Assembly: GCF_026810445.1 (NCBI RefSeq)
Contig: NZ_CP113949.1
Coordinates: 2,170,001-2,234,000 of the forward strand
From: Pseudomonas sp. BSw22131
GTDB taxonomy: Bacteria > Pseudomonadota > Gammaproteobacteria > Pseudomonadales > Pseudomonadaceae
Reading direction: 5' to 3'
DNA length: 64,000 nt
Part shown: positions 56,506 to 64,000 of the stretch, piece after piece
Numbering within the stretch: the first letter of the stretch is position 1
How the letters are laid out: each line of letters opens with the position of its first letter
Translations under genes and position numbers: made by a program
Notes under the pieces: generated by a model
The model's input: only the letters and a program-made list of their open reading frames with translations
What the model was told of the DNA's origin: nothing
Database searches by the model: none

Positions 56506-57696
56506 TCACGTCCGGCGGCCATTGAGGATCACCAGAGTCAAGACGCCCGCGATGATCCCCCAGAACGCCGAACCGATTGAAAACAGCGTCAGGCCTGACG
56601 CTGTGACCATGAAGGTGATCAACGCCGCTTCACGCTCCCTGGGTTCGTTCATGGCAACGGTCAGGCCATTGATGATCGAGCCAAACAGCGCCAGTGCTGC
56701 AATCGACAGCACCAGTTCCTTGGGGAACGCCGCAAACAAGGCTGCCAGCGTGGCGCCGAACAGGCCGGCGATGGCGTAGAAAATCCCGCACCAGATCGCC
56801 GCGGTGTAGCGCTTGTCCTTGTCTTCATGGGCATGCGGACCGGTGCAGATCGCCGCGCTGATGGCGGCGAGCGTGATGCCGTGGGAGCCAAATGGCGCGC
56901 AGATCAGCGACGCAATGCCGGTGGCCGAGATCAGCGGCGAGGCCGGTACGCTGTAGCCGTCTGCGCGCAATACCGCCATGCCCGGCATGTTCTGTGAGGT
57001 CATCGCCACCACGAACAACGGGATGCCAATGCTGATGGTCGCGGCCCAGGAAAACGCGGGCGTGGTCCAGACCGGCACCGCAACTTCCAGAGCGAACCCG
57101 CCAAAATTCAACAGCCCGAGCATGCCCGACAGAGCGACGCCCACCAGTAAGGTCACCAGCACGGCGTAGCGGGGCGAGTAACGTTTGACGATCAGGTAGG
57201 TGAAGAACATGCCCAGCACCAGCCCGGTACGGTGCTGCGCGGCAACGAAAATCTCGCTGCCGATTTTGAACAGAATTCCGGCCAGCAAAGCGGCGGCAAG
57301 GGAGGCGGGCAGGCGTTTGACCAAGCGTTCAAAGCTGCCGGTGAGGCCGCAAATGGTGATCAGAACAGCGCTGGTGATGAACGCGCCAATCGCTTCGGGA
57401 TAAGCCACACCGCCCAGACTGGTGATCAGCAGCGCTGCACCGGGGGTTGACCATGCCACGGTGATGGGTGAGCGATAGCGTAACGACAAGCCGATGCTGC
57501 ACACCGCCATGCCCATGAACAGCGCCCAGATCCACGACGAAATCTGCGCTGACGTCAGCCCTGCGGCTTGCCCCGCCTGAAACATCAACACCAGCGAGCT
57601 GGTGCAGCCGGTCATCATGGCGATGAAGCCGGCGACGACGGCAGAGAGCGAGGAATCAGCCAGCGGGCGCAGCGGCGCCTGGGTCGCGTGAGTCAT
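56506..57696 (-). CDS. Benzoate/H+ symporter (BenE family)
   Basis: A 396-residue inner-membrane protein with about 12 hydrophobic segments, of the BenE family. Seen: VVAGFIAMMTGCTSSLVLMF in segment 1, TVAWSTPGAALLITS, FVVAMTSQNMPGMAVLRADG and PFGSHGITLAAISAAICTG, which are strongly conserved in BenE. Likely imports an aromatic acid such as benzoate. There are no ben or cat genes nearby, so the substrate is uncertain. ATG 57696. Confidence 0.9.
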   Translation of the reverse strand: MTHATQAPLRPLADSSLSAVVAGFIAMMTGCTSSLVLMFQAGQAAGLTSAQISSWIWALFMGMAVCSIGLSLRYRSPITVAWSTPGAALLITSLGGVAYPEAIGAFITSAVLITICGLTGSFERLVKRLPASLAAALLAGILFKIGSEIFVAAQHRTGLVLGMFFTYLIVKRYSPRYAVLVTLLVGVALSGMLGLLNFGGFALEVAVPVWTTPAFSWAATISIGIPLFVVAMTSQNMPGMAVLRADGYSVPASPLISATGIASLICAPFGSHGITLAAISAAICTGPHAHEDKDKRYTAAIWCGIFYAIAGLFGATLAALFAAFPKELVLSIAALALFGSIINGLTVAMNEPREREAALITFMVTASGLTLFSIGSAFWGIIAGVLTLVILNGRRT

Positions 57697-57838
57697 GCAA
57701 ACGTTCCTTGAACGGCGGGGTGATCAGTCCGTGCAAGCGTATACGCGGTTGTTGCAGGGTGTTGCCATACAGCCAGTCGCGCAATGGTCGGCACAGTTGT
57801 GTGCGCCACGTACTTTGACTGCTCTGCAGGAGCGTGCC

Positions 57839-57937
57839 TGGTTTGCCTTGCAGGAGCGCGCTTGCCCGCGATGGCGGTGGACCAGTCGCCGAAAGGGTTA
57901 CTTACAAAACGCAATCGCGGGCAAGCGCGCTCCTACC
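57839..57937. repeat. REP-like inverted pair downstream of the marR gene
   Basis: GCAGGAGCGCGCTTGCCCGC (about 57849) faces GCGGGCAAGCGCGCTCCTAC (about 57916). Same family and spacing style as the pairs at 42078 and 42725. Confidence 0.8.
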
Positions 57938-57961
57938 GTTCAATCATGGGAATGCGCGTTT

Positions 57962-58414
57962 CTAAAGATCAATCGCAGGCTTGAGCGTATTGCCCAGCGC
58001 CTGATTCACCGCCAGCCAACCGTCTACCGCATCCCGTCCGGCGTCGGCGAATACCCGCTGCAGCAGCTTCACTTGTTCGCGCCGCAGCGATTGCTCGAAC
58101 GCAGCGCCCTCAGGTGTCAGTTCAAGCAGGCGCTTACGTTTGTCGGTCTCGGGGGTAATGCTGAGCACCAACTCCAACTCGATCAACTGACGCAACGGTG
58201 TGTTCAGCGCCTGCTTGCTCACCCCCAGCACCGCCAACAACTCTTTCACGCTCAGGCCCGGATAACGGGCGATGAAAAACACGATCCGCTGATGTACGCG
58301 ACTCAGGCCCCGCCGGTCGAGCATCTCGTCGGCTTTGGCGGTAAACGCCTGGTAGCCGAAAAAGAACGCTTCCATGGCAATTTGCTGAGTAGATGAATTT
58401 TTAAGGTCAAGCAT
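57962..58414 (-). CDS. MarR-family transcriptional regulator
   Basis: A 150-residue MarR protein with the winged HTH at about residues 42-105 (HQRIVFFIARYPGLSVKELL, AVLGVSKQALNTPLRQLIEL, and ITPETDKRKRLLELTPEGAA as the wing). It is divergent from an aminotransferase gene, with 81 bases between starts that contain two copies of TTGACGTAT, so it probably regulates that gene and itself. Start ATG 58414. Confidence 0.88.
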   Translation of the reverse strand: MLDLKNSSTQQIAMEAFFFGYQAFTAKADEMLDRRGLSRVHQRIVFFIARYPGLSVKELLAVLGVSKQALNTPLRQLIELELVLSITPETDKRKRLLELTPEGAAFEQSLRREQVKLLQRVFADAGRDAVDGWLAVNQALGNTLKPAIDL

Positions 58415-58415
58415 A

Positions 58416-58466
58416 TTGACGTATCCATGCGTGTCGTCGTAATTTCAGTCAACCAGTTTGACGTAT
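58416..58466. promoter_or_regulatory. Two direct TTGACGTAT repeats in the marR-aminotransferase promoter region
   Basis: TTGACGTAT occurs at 58416-58424 and 58458-58466, exactly 42 bases apart (about four helical turns). They may be regulator half-sites on one face of the DNA; the TTGACG could also act as -35 elements. Confidence 0.45.
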
Positions 58467-58495
58467 TTCCGATTATTTCTGCTAGCGGTGATGCC

Positions 58496-59662
58496 ATGGC
58501 TTTTTCCGAACGTGTGACACGCCTGAAGAGTTCTTTGATTCGCGAGATCCTCGCCGCGGCCCAGCGTCCGGAGATGATGTCCTTCGCCGGTGGCCTTCCC
58601 GCCGAGAGCATGCTGCCCAAGACCGAGTGGGCCGACATGCCGCGCACTCTGGGTCAATACGGCATGAGCGAGGGTGAACCTGCCCTGCGCGAAGCCTTGG
58701 CCGCCGAGGCCCGTGCGCTAGGTGTGCCGTGCGATGCCAGCCAGGTGATTATCATCAGCGGTTCGCAACAGACGCTGGACCTGGCCGCCAAGCTGTACAT
58801 CGACAAAGGCACTGAAATCCTCATGGAAGGCCCGACTTACCTCGCGGCGCTGCAGATTTTCCAGCTGTTCGGTGCCGAATGCCTGACGGTGCCATTGCTG
58901 GCTGAAGGCCCCGATCTGATCGCGATGCGCGAGCGTCTCGAACACCACACTCCGGCCTTCGCCTACCTGATCCCGACATTCCAGAACCCCTCGGCCGTGC
59001 GCTACAGCGAGTCGGCGCGCGATGCCGTGGCCGCGTTGCTCGACGAGTTCGGTGTCACGCTGATCGAGGACGAGCCTTACCGCGAGCTGACCTTCGATGG
59101 CGGCAGCGCACGGCCGATTGTCAGCCGCTTGAACAAGGCCAGCTGGATTTACACCGGCACGGTCTCCAAAACCCTCATGCCCGGGCTGCGGGTCGGCTAC
59201 CTGATTGCCACGCCGGACCTGTTCCCGCACCTGCTCAAGCTCAAGCAGTCGGCGGACCTGCACACCAATCGGGTCGGGCAATGGCAGGCGCTTCAGTGGA
59301 TCGGCACCGACCACTATCGCCAGCATCTGGTGGGACTGCGCAGCTTTTATCGACAGCGACGCGACCAGTTCGAGGCCGCGCTGCAGCGGCATTTCAACGA
59401 TCTGGCCGACTGGAACGAGCCCCAGGGCGGGCTGTTTTTCTGGCTGACGCTCAAACAGCCACTCGACACCCGGACACTGCTTGATCAGGCGCTGGCGCAG
59501 AACGTGGCGTTTATGCCAGGCGAGCCTTTTTTTAGCGATCCGGACGCCAACCCCGGTTATATTCGGCTGAACTTCAGCCACATCGACCCCGCACGGCTGG
59601 ACGAAGGTCTGCAACGACTGGCCGCCGTGGTGCGTAGCGCACTGGCCGCCAAAGCCGCTTGA
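58496..59662 (+). CDS. PLP-dependent aminotransferase (2-aminoadipate/class I type)
   Basis: A 388-residue fold-type I aminotransferase without a DNA-binding extension. Seen: MSFAGGLPAESMLP, SGSQQTLDLAAKLYIDKGTE, PTFQNPSAVRYS, LIEDEPYRELTF and the PLP lysine in YTGTVSKTLMPGLRVGYL. This matches the LysN/KAT-II-like group acting on 2-aminoadipate, aromatic or branched amino acids. ATG 58496 (MAFSERVTRLKSS) is chosen by family alignment. Regulated probably by the divergent MarR. Confidence 0.9.
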   Translation: MAFSERVTRLKSSLIREILAAAQRPEMMSFAGGLPAESMLPKTEWADMPRTLGQYGMSEGEPALREALAAEARALGVPCDASQVIIISGSQQTLDLAAKLYIDKGTEILMEGPTYLAALQIFQLFGAECLTVPLLAEGPDLIAMRERLEHHTPAFAYLIPTFQNPSAVRYSESARDAVAALLDEFGVTLIEDEPYRELTFDGGSARPIVSRLNKASWIYTGTVSKTLMPGLRVGYLIATPDLFPHLLKLKQSADLHTNRVGQWQALQWIGTDHYRQHLVGLRSFYRQRRDQFEAALQRHFNDLADWNEPQGGLFFWLTLKQPLDTRTLLDQALAQNVAFMPGEPFFSDPDANPGYIRLNFSHIDPARLDEGLQRLAAVVRSALAAKAA

Positions 59663-59707
59663 GCGGTTACGACTGTCAGACACGAACAGGATCAGGAGAG
59701 CGAAGGG

Positions 59708-60310
59708 ATGTACAAGGTTTACGGTGATTACAATTCGGGCAACTGCTACAAGATCAAGCTGATGCTCAACCTGCTGGGCGCTCACTACGAGTGGCTGCCA
59801 GTGGACATTCTCAAGGGCGAAACCCAGACCGAAGCGTTTCTGGCGAAGAACCCCAATGGCAAGGTTCCGGTGCTGGAACTCGAAGACGGCACTTACCTTT
59901 GGGAGTCCAACGCGATCCTGAACTTTCTGGCCGAAGGCACGCCTTATCTGCTGACCGAGCCGCGACTGCGCACACAGATGCTGCAATGGCAGTTCTTCGA
60001 GCAATACAGCCACGAGCCGAGCATCGCCGTGGCGCGCTTCATTCAGTTTTATCTGGGGTTGCCGCAGGAGCGGCTCGAAGAATACAAAGCCATGCACAAG
60101 CAGGGCTACAGAGCCTTGAAAGTCATGGAGCAACAACTGATCCGCACACCGTTTCTGGTGGGCGATGAGTTTTCGATTGCCGACATTGCGCTCTACGCCT
60201 ACACCCATGTTGCCCACCAGGGCGGCTTCGATCTGGCGCAGTTCCCGGCCATCGAGCAGTGGTTGTTGCGCGTCAAGCAGCAGCCGGGTTACATCGGCAT
60301 GCTCGACTGA
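59708..60310 (+). CDS. Glutathione S-transferase family protein
   Basis: A 200-residue GST. N-terminal thioredoxin-like domain (YKVYGDYNSGNCYKIKLMLN, with the likely glutathione-activating Ser/Cys region, and NGKVPVLELEDGTYLWESNA, the cis-Pro and gamma-glutamyl site), then the helical domain ending FSIADIALYAYTHVAH. AGGAGAGC precedes the ATG at 59708. It follows the aminotransferase gene by 45 bases, so cotranscription is possible. Substrate unknown. Confidence 0.9.
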   Translation: MYKVYGDYNSGNCYKIKLMLNLLGAHYEWLPVDILKGETQTEAFLAKNPNGKVPVLELEDGTYLWESNAILNFLAEGTPYLLTEPRLRTQMLQWQFFEQYSHEPSIAVARFIQFYLGLPQERLEEYKAMHKQGYRALKVMEQQLIRTPFLVGDEFSIADIALYAYTHVAHQGGFDLAQFPAIEQWLLRVKQQPGYIGMLD

Positions 60311-60336
60311 AGCCATTCAATAAAGGGATAACAGGC

Positions 60337-60729
60337 ATGCAACTCAGAATGATAGCGGCAGGGATGTTCATGGCACTGGGCATCGGCTGTTCTGCGTCGG
60401 CCAGCGCTGAAGGCTGCGACGCCAATCAGGCAGCCATGAACCAGTGCGCGGCCAAGGAACTGGCGACACTGGATGCTGACTTGAACGCTCAATACAAGGC
60501 GCAGATGAATTACCTCAAGACGCCTGCGAAAAAGCAGGCGCTCCAGGATGCGCAGAAGAAGTGGATTGCGTTTCGTGATACCGATTGTGCGTATCAGGTG
60601 GGTAAACGCGAGGATTCGGGTTCTATCTGGCCGCTGTTGCAGACCAACTGCCTGGCCGCGCACACCAAAGTGCGCGCCGAGCAGTTAAAGGGTTATGTGG
60701 CTTGTCGCCAGGAAGGCTGCCCGAAATAG
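60337..60729 (+). CDS. LprI-like (DUF1311) secreted protein
   Basis: A 130-residue exported protein. Residues 1-24 are a signal peptide (MIAAGMFMALGIGCSASASA, cleaved before EGCDA). The mature part has four to six cysteines and the DUF1311 pattern: AAKELATLDADLNAQYK, KKQALQDAQKKWIAFRDTDC and the late CLAAHTKVRAEQL. Relatives include lysozyme-inhibitor LprI. Periplasmic role unknown. ATG 60337 has AGGG upstream and lies 26 bases after the GST gene. Confidence 0.82.
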   Translation: MQLRMIAAGMFMALGIGCSASASAEGCDANQAAMNQCAAKELATLDADLNAQYKAQMNYLKTPAKKQALQDAQKKWIAFRDTDCAYQVGKREDSGSIWPLLQTNCLAAHTKVRAEQLKGYVACRQEGCPK

Positions 60730-60732
60730 GCT

Positions 60733-61104
60733 TCACACCGCTGAAAAGCGCTTCTCCAGGTAATCGATGATCACCTTGGATTCATACATCCAGACCGTCT
60801 GACCCGCTTCTTCGATGCGCAGGCAAGGGACTTTGACCTTGCCGCCTTCGTTGAGCAGGGTCTGGCGATCCAGTTCGTTGTTTTTCGCATCACGCAGAGC
60901 CACCGGCACGTTCAGACGGCGCAGGGTGCGACGGGTTTTCACGCAGAAAGGGCAGGCGTGAAACTGATAGAGCGTCAGGTCTCTTGCGGATTCATCGACC
61001 GCTGTCTGGGCGGCTGGTGAGCGCTGTTTCTTGCCCGGACGGGTGATGAAATCGATGAGGATAACGAGTTGGCCCAAGCCCACTCTCAATGCCTTCATGA
61101 ACAC
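60733..61104 (-). CDS. Glutaredoxin-like protein with N-terminal extension
   Basis: A 123-residue protein. After a basic, partly hydrophobic N-terminus (LGQLVILIDFITRPGKK), a thioredoxin/glutaredoxin fold begins at about residue 42: LYQFHACPFCVKTRRTL has the CPFC redox motif, KVPCLRI the cis-Pro site and YESKVIIDYLEKRF the glutathione-side helix. It likely reduces disulfides with glutathione. GTG 61104 is used because GAGG lies 7 bases ahead; ATG 61098 is the alternative. It reads from beside folE. Confidence 0.85.
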   Translation of the reverse strand: MFMKALRVGLGQLVILIDFITRPGKKQRSPAAQTAVDESARDLTLYQFHACPFCVKTRRTLRRLNVPVALRDAKNNELDRQTLLNEGGKVKVPCLRIEEAGQTVWMYESKVIIDYLEKRFSAV

Positions 61105-61164
61105 GATAGAACCTCGGTGGACGAACGGGGCGCGACGATATGCCGCGCCCTGAATGACGCAGAA

Positions 61165-61710
61165 TCAGCGAATAAGGCTGAGGAATTCGCTGCGGGTTGC
61201 CGCGTTTTCGCGGAACTCACCCAGCATCACCGACGTGATCATCGACGAATTCTGTTTCTCGACGCCGCGCATCATCATGCACATGTGCTTGGCTTCGATG
61301 ACCACCGCCACGCCCAGTGCGCCGGTGATCTGCTGAACGGCTTCGGCGATCTGGCGAGAGAGGTTTTCCTGTATCTGCAGGCGGCGGGCGAACATGTCGA
61401 CAATGCGCGCGACCTTCGACAGCCCCAGCACCTTGCCGCTAGGGATGTAGGCCACGTGGGCCTTGCCGATGAAGGGCAGCAGGTGATGCTCGCACAGCGA
61501 ATACAACTCGATGTCCTTGACTACCACCATTTCGCTGTTGTCGGAGCTGAACAGCGCACCGTTGGTGACTTCTTCCAGGGTTTGCTCATAGCCGTGACAC
61601 AGGTACTTCATGGCTTTGGCGGCGCGCTTGGGAGTGTCGAGCAGGCCTTCGCGGGAAACGTCCTCGCCAAGCTGGCTCAATATCTCGGTGTAATTATGTT
61701 CCAGTGTCAC
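61165..61710 (-). CDS. folE: GTP cyclohydrolase I
   Basis: A 181-residue GTP cyclohydrolase IA, the first enzyme of folate (and other pterin) synthesis, forming dihydroneopterin triphosphate from GTP. Seen: [14 protein letters not shown], the zinc site cysteine and histidine in [19 protein letters not shown], and [20 protein letters not shown] with the second zinc cysteine and catalytic histidine. GTG 61710 ([10 protein letters not shown]) gives the length usual for Pseudomonas FolE1; ATG 61749 would add 13 residues. It lies upstream of the glutaredoxin-like gene on the same strand, 60 bases apart. Confidence 0.93.
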   Translation of the reverse strand: MTLEHNYTEILSQLGEDVSREGLLDTPKRAAKAMKYLCHGYEQTLEEVTNGALFSSDNSEMVVVKDIELYSLCEHHLLPFIGKAHVAYIPSGKVLGLSKVARIVDMFARRLQIQENLSRQIAEAVQQITGALGVAVVIEAKHMCMMMRGVEKQNSSMITSVMLGEFRENAATRSEFLSLIR

Positions 61711-61926
61711 AGGGCTGTGTTTCCGTGTGGGTTTCGATAAGGCGCACATAGTAGCGTAGCCGTCGGGAGAAGTGGACCGCCGCCGACCGACAAGAAGGCC
61801 ACGGCGATGAAGCGCAAAGCGTCCGCGATGACCTTTACCGAACCTTTACCGTGCGAAACATGCAGAAATGTATCTACTCGGTGTCTGAGTTAACGGGTGA
61901 TAGATGCCCGGACGAAGAGAGTAATC

Positions 61927-62124
61927 ATGATGTTGAGCCGAATCGCGAAAATCGCACTGGTGATCGCCCTGACGTCGTCGGTTTCGGGATGTTTTTTTGG
62001 CCCCGGATGGGGGCGACACGGCGGCGGATACGACCACCGCTATTACGACGGTGGACGCTACGAAGGCGGGCATTACGACGGCGGCCGCGGATACGGTCCA
62101 GGCCCCGGTGACTACCGTCGCTGA
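61927..62124 (+). CDS. Small Gly/Tyr-rich lipoprotein
   Basis: A 65-residue predicted lipoprotein: signal peptide with lipobox VSGC (LSRIAKIALVIALTSSVSGC), then a tail of Gly, His, Tyr, Arg and Asp repeats (YDGGRYEGGHYDGGRGYG). It is exported and lipid-anchored; function unknown. Start ATG 61927 (ATG ATG), with AGAG upstream. A terminator hairpin follows. The next locus at 62375 is a related but decayed copy. Confidence 0.75.
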   Translation: MMLSRIAKIALVIALTSSVSGCFFGPGWGRHGGGYDHRYYDGGRYEGGHYDGGRGYGPGPGDYRR

Positions 62125-62183
62125 TCCCGACCAGATCGATCCACTCAAAATGGCGTTGTAGCCACGTCACGCAAGCACAAAGG

Positions 62184-62217
62184 CCGCGACTGAAGGGCTC
62201 CCCGTCGCGGTCTTTTG
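62184..62217 (+). terminator. Rho-independent terminator after the small lipoprotein gene
   Basis: CCGCGAC (62184-62190) pairs with GTCGCGG (62204-62210) and is followed by TCTTTTG. Confidence 0.8.
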
Positions 62218-62374
62218 TTGTCGGGTACTTCCTTCCATAGAATTGATCAGGCGAACTCTGTATCGGACCCGGTACCCGACACCTACCAAGTGTCTACGCG
62301 GATTCACCTTCGCACGCTGTAAGAGTGTGCAGGGTGATAAATAAATACCTGTCGTCCAGAGAGTACCCACTCTG

Positions 62375-62563
62375 TTGAGTCGTAGAGCAAAAGTCGCGAT
62401 GGTGATGGCAGTAATGTCAGCCATGTCCGGTTGCTGGCCGTTCTGGGGACCAGGCGGCGGTCAGGGTGGACCGGCCCGCGCTGACCGTTTGAAGACCAGA
62501 AGCGTCCGTTCTATAAAGCCGGATCAATTGTTTGATCCGGTTTTTTTGTGCCCGCTGAAATGA
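62375..62563 (+). pseudogene. Decayed paralogue of the small lipoprotein gene
   Basis: Its 5' side copies the first gene: GAGAGTA, a short gap, then TTGAGTCGTAGAGCAAAAGT (compare TTGAGCCGAATCGCGAAAAT at 61933). The ATG-ATG of the first gene corresponds to ACT-CTG here, leaving TTG or a later ATG (62399) as the start. A signal peptide and lipobox MSGC are still visible (VAMVMAVMSAMSGC), followed by WPFWGPGGGQGG. The frame then runs through the transcription terminator at 62519 to 62563, so the normal C-terminus appears lost. It could still make a short lipoprotein from the TTG. Confidence 0.5.
62519..62547 (+). terminator. Rho-independent terminator
   Basis: Perfect 9-bp stem CCGGATCAA (62519-62527) / TTGATCCGG (62532-62540) with a 4-base loop, followed by seven T (62541-62547). 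It ends the second lipoprotein transcript and insulates the GntR gene. Confidence 0.92.
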
Positions 62564-62627
62564 TTTGACTTATTTGATTTGTGATCACATATTCGAGCCA
62601 TAAGAACGACGACACAGGCTTCTCCTC

Positions 62628-63350
62628 ATGACAGATCGTCCGATCCTCCTGCCGACCATGCGCCAGGTTTCCCGCGATACGCTGCAAGATCAGGTTTATC
62701 GCCAGATCCGCGAAGCCTTGATGAGTGGTCGTTTCCAGCCAGGCCAGAAGCTGACCATTCGCGGGCTGGCCGAAGCGCTGGGCTCCAGTCCCATGCCGGT
62801 GCGCGAAGCACTGAGCCGTCTGAGCGCTGAAAACGCGTTCGAAGTCACTGAAACCTCCCGCCTGCGTGTGCGCCTGATGACCCCGGCAAGGCTGCGCGAA
62901 ATTCGCGATGCACGAGTCGCCCTCGAAGGCCTGCTGGCGGAAAAAGCCGTCGCGCTGCTTACCGATGCCGATCTCGCCGAGATCAGCGACTTGTGCGCGC
63001 AGATGCAGCACGCCGCCGATCACATCGATGTTTCCCGCTATCTCTGGACCAACTTTGCCTTTCACCGACGCATTTACGCGGTGGCCAAGGCCGAGTTGAC
63101 GACGGCTGCCGTGGAGAATTTCTGGCTGCACATGGGCCCCTGTTTTGCGCTGGTAGCGCCCGACAGAGCGCACCTTGAGCGCTCGATGGAGGCGCACGAC
63201 CGCATCGTCGCAGCGCTGGCAGCACGCGACGGCGCCGCAGCCAGGGCCGCGGTGACCGATGACATCATGCAGGCCGCCGATTCCCTGGCGCGTCTGCTCG
63301 TCAAGAGCGACCGTTCGCGGTCATCCGTCTCAGGAGTGAAAAAAGCATGA
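62628..63350 (+). CDS. GntR-family regulator, FadR/FCD subfamily
   Basis: A 240-residue GntR regulator. Winged HTH at residues about 12-78 (LQDQVYRQIREALMSGRFQP, GQKLTIRGLAEALGSSPMPV, REALSRLSAENAFEV), then an FCD ligand-binding domain (AHERI-like region EAHDRIVAALAARDGAAARA) that usually binds small carboxylates through a metal. It overlaps the next gene, an SDR, by 4 bases (ATGA), so they are coupled and the SDR substrate or product is a likely ligand. Confidence 0.9.
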   Translation: MTDRPILLPTMRQVSRDTLQDQVYRQIREALMSGRFQPGQKLTIRGLAEALGSSPMPVREALSRLSAENAFEVTETSRLRVRLMTPARLREIRDARVALEGLLAEKAVALLTDADLAEISDLCAQMQHAADHIDVSRYLWTNFAFHRRIYAVAKAELTTAAVENFWLHMGPCFALVAPDRAHLERSMEAHDRIVAALAARDGAAARAAVTDDIMQAADSLARLLVKSDRSRSSVSGVKKA

Positions 63351-64000
63351 GCGTTTTGAATCGGCTGATTCCCTACACCGGCCTTCGGGTCCTGATATCC
63401 GGCGGCGCGGCCGGCATTGGCGAAGTCCTCGCCGCGGCGTACATGGAAGCCGGTGCCAGGGTTCACGTGTGCGACGTCAGCGAAGCGGCCATTGCCGCGT
63501 TCCGTGATCGTTACCCTGACAGCACCGCCACTCGCGCCGACGTCGGCGACCCTGCGCAGATCGAGGCTGTGTTTCAGGTGCAGCGCGAGCAGTTCGGCGG
63601 CCTCGATGTGTTGGTCAACAATGCCGGCATCGCTGGTCCCACGGCCGGTATCGACGCCATCAGCGACGAAGACTGGCAGCGTACCCTCGACATCAACCTC
63701 ACCGCGCAATACCGCTTCGCCCATCACGCCGTGCCGCTGCTCAAGCAATCGCCCAACGCGCACCTGATCCACATCGCTTCGGTAGCGGGGCGCCTGGGGT
63801 ATGCCTGGCGTACGCCTTACGCGGCGACCAAATGGGCCATCGTCGGTTTGATGAAGTCGCTTGCCTCGGAACTGGGTGAGAGCGACATCCGGGTCAACGC
63901 CTTGCTGCCAGGCATCGTTGAAGGTCCGCGCATGGACGGCGTCATTCGAGCGCGCGCCGAGCAGATGAACGTGCCCGAGGCCGAGATGCGGCAGGAATAC
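63347..64000 (+). CDS. SDR-family oxidoreductase (3' partial)
   Basis: The frame starts at ATG 63347 and is open to the window end (218 codons seen). It is a short-chain dehydrogenase: cofactor loop SGGAAGIGEVLA, acidic residue in CDVSE (NAD preference), LVNNAGIAG, catalytic serine in IASVAGRLG and YAATK. GGAG lies 10 bases upstream of the start within the GntR gene. Substrate unknown; control by the upstream GntR is likely. Confidence 0.9.
   Translation, partial: MSVLNRLIPYTGLRVLISGGAAGIGEVLAAAYMEAGARVHVCDVSEAAIAAFRDRYPDSTATRADVGDPAQIEAVFQVQREQFGGLDVLVNNAGIAGPTAGIDAISDEDWQRTLDINLTAQYRFAHHAVPLLKQSPNAHLIHIASVAGRLGYAWRTPYAATKWAIVGLMKSLASELGESDIRVNALLPGIVEGPRMDGVIRARAEQMNVPEAEMRQEY

Noticed and set aside
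58718-60316. Antisense open frame of 532 codons over the aminotransferase and GST genes
   Set aside because: Shadow of two well-supported genes; no recognisable domain.

Overview
The window is a stretch of Pseudomonas chromosome, most likely from the P. fluorescens/P. putida side of the genus. The evidence is recognisable Pseudomonas gene content (nic nicotinate genes, Ku/LigD, PssA, FolE, BenE-type transporter), high GC coding sequence, and several families of dispersed REP-like palindromes in most intergenic gaps, together with a REP-associated transposase (RAYT). No rRNA, tRNA or CRISPR array was seen.

Layout. 1-4921: end of a giant toxin-like protein with a C-terminal Asp-zincin metalloprotease motif. 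4981-7234: valine-type acyl-CoA catabolism (acyl-CoA dehydrogenase and 3-hydroxyisobutyryl-CoA hydrolase). 7677-10360: a fused EgtB-EgtD ergothioneine enzyme and a DUF427 protein. 10645-13514: EmrB/EmrA-like efflux pair. 13819-15993: dienelactone hydrolase, a LysR regulator lacking its DNA-binding end, and a CxxC peroxidase-like protein. 16481-20463: LysR, class III CoA-transferase, HMG-CoA lyase and an internally deleted MFS transporter, read as a small branched-dicarboxylate operon. 20686-24847: RAYT, then Ku and LigD (bacterial end joining).

24972-34559 is the most notable region: a lower-GC island bounded by a near-identical direct repeat. It holds a MocR regulator, a divergent MFS exporter, and homologues of the D-cycloserine enzymes DcsA, DcsB, DcsC, DcsD, DcsE and DcsG plus one SDR. 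Together they cover every known chemical step from L-arginine and L-serine to D-cycloserine: N-hydroxyarginine, hydroxyurea, O-acetylserine, O-ureido-L-serine, O-ureido-D-serine, cyclisation. A D-cycloserine (or close analogue) pathway in a pseudomonad is the main discovery candidate here.

34804-47010: a small unknown protein, then the aerobic nicotinate cluster (nicT, nicF, nicD, nicC leftward; nicX, nicR, nicA, nicB rightward). The usual maleate isomerase nicE and porin nicP are absent, and a secreted nucleoside hydrolase sits at the end of the leftward operon. 47287-64000 is ordinary chromosome: TetR, PssA, oxidoreductases, an MscS channel with a cyclic-nucleotide domain, LD-carboxypeptidase, a chemoreceptor, a BenE-type transporter, MarR/aminotransferase, GST, a glutaredoxin-like protein, FolE1, two small lipoprotein genes (one apparently decayed), and a GntR-SDR pair cut by the window end.
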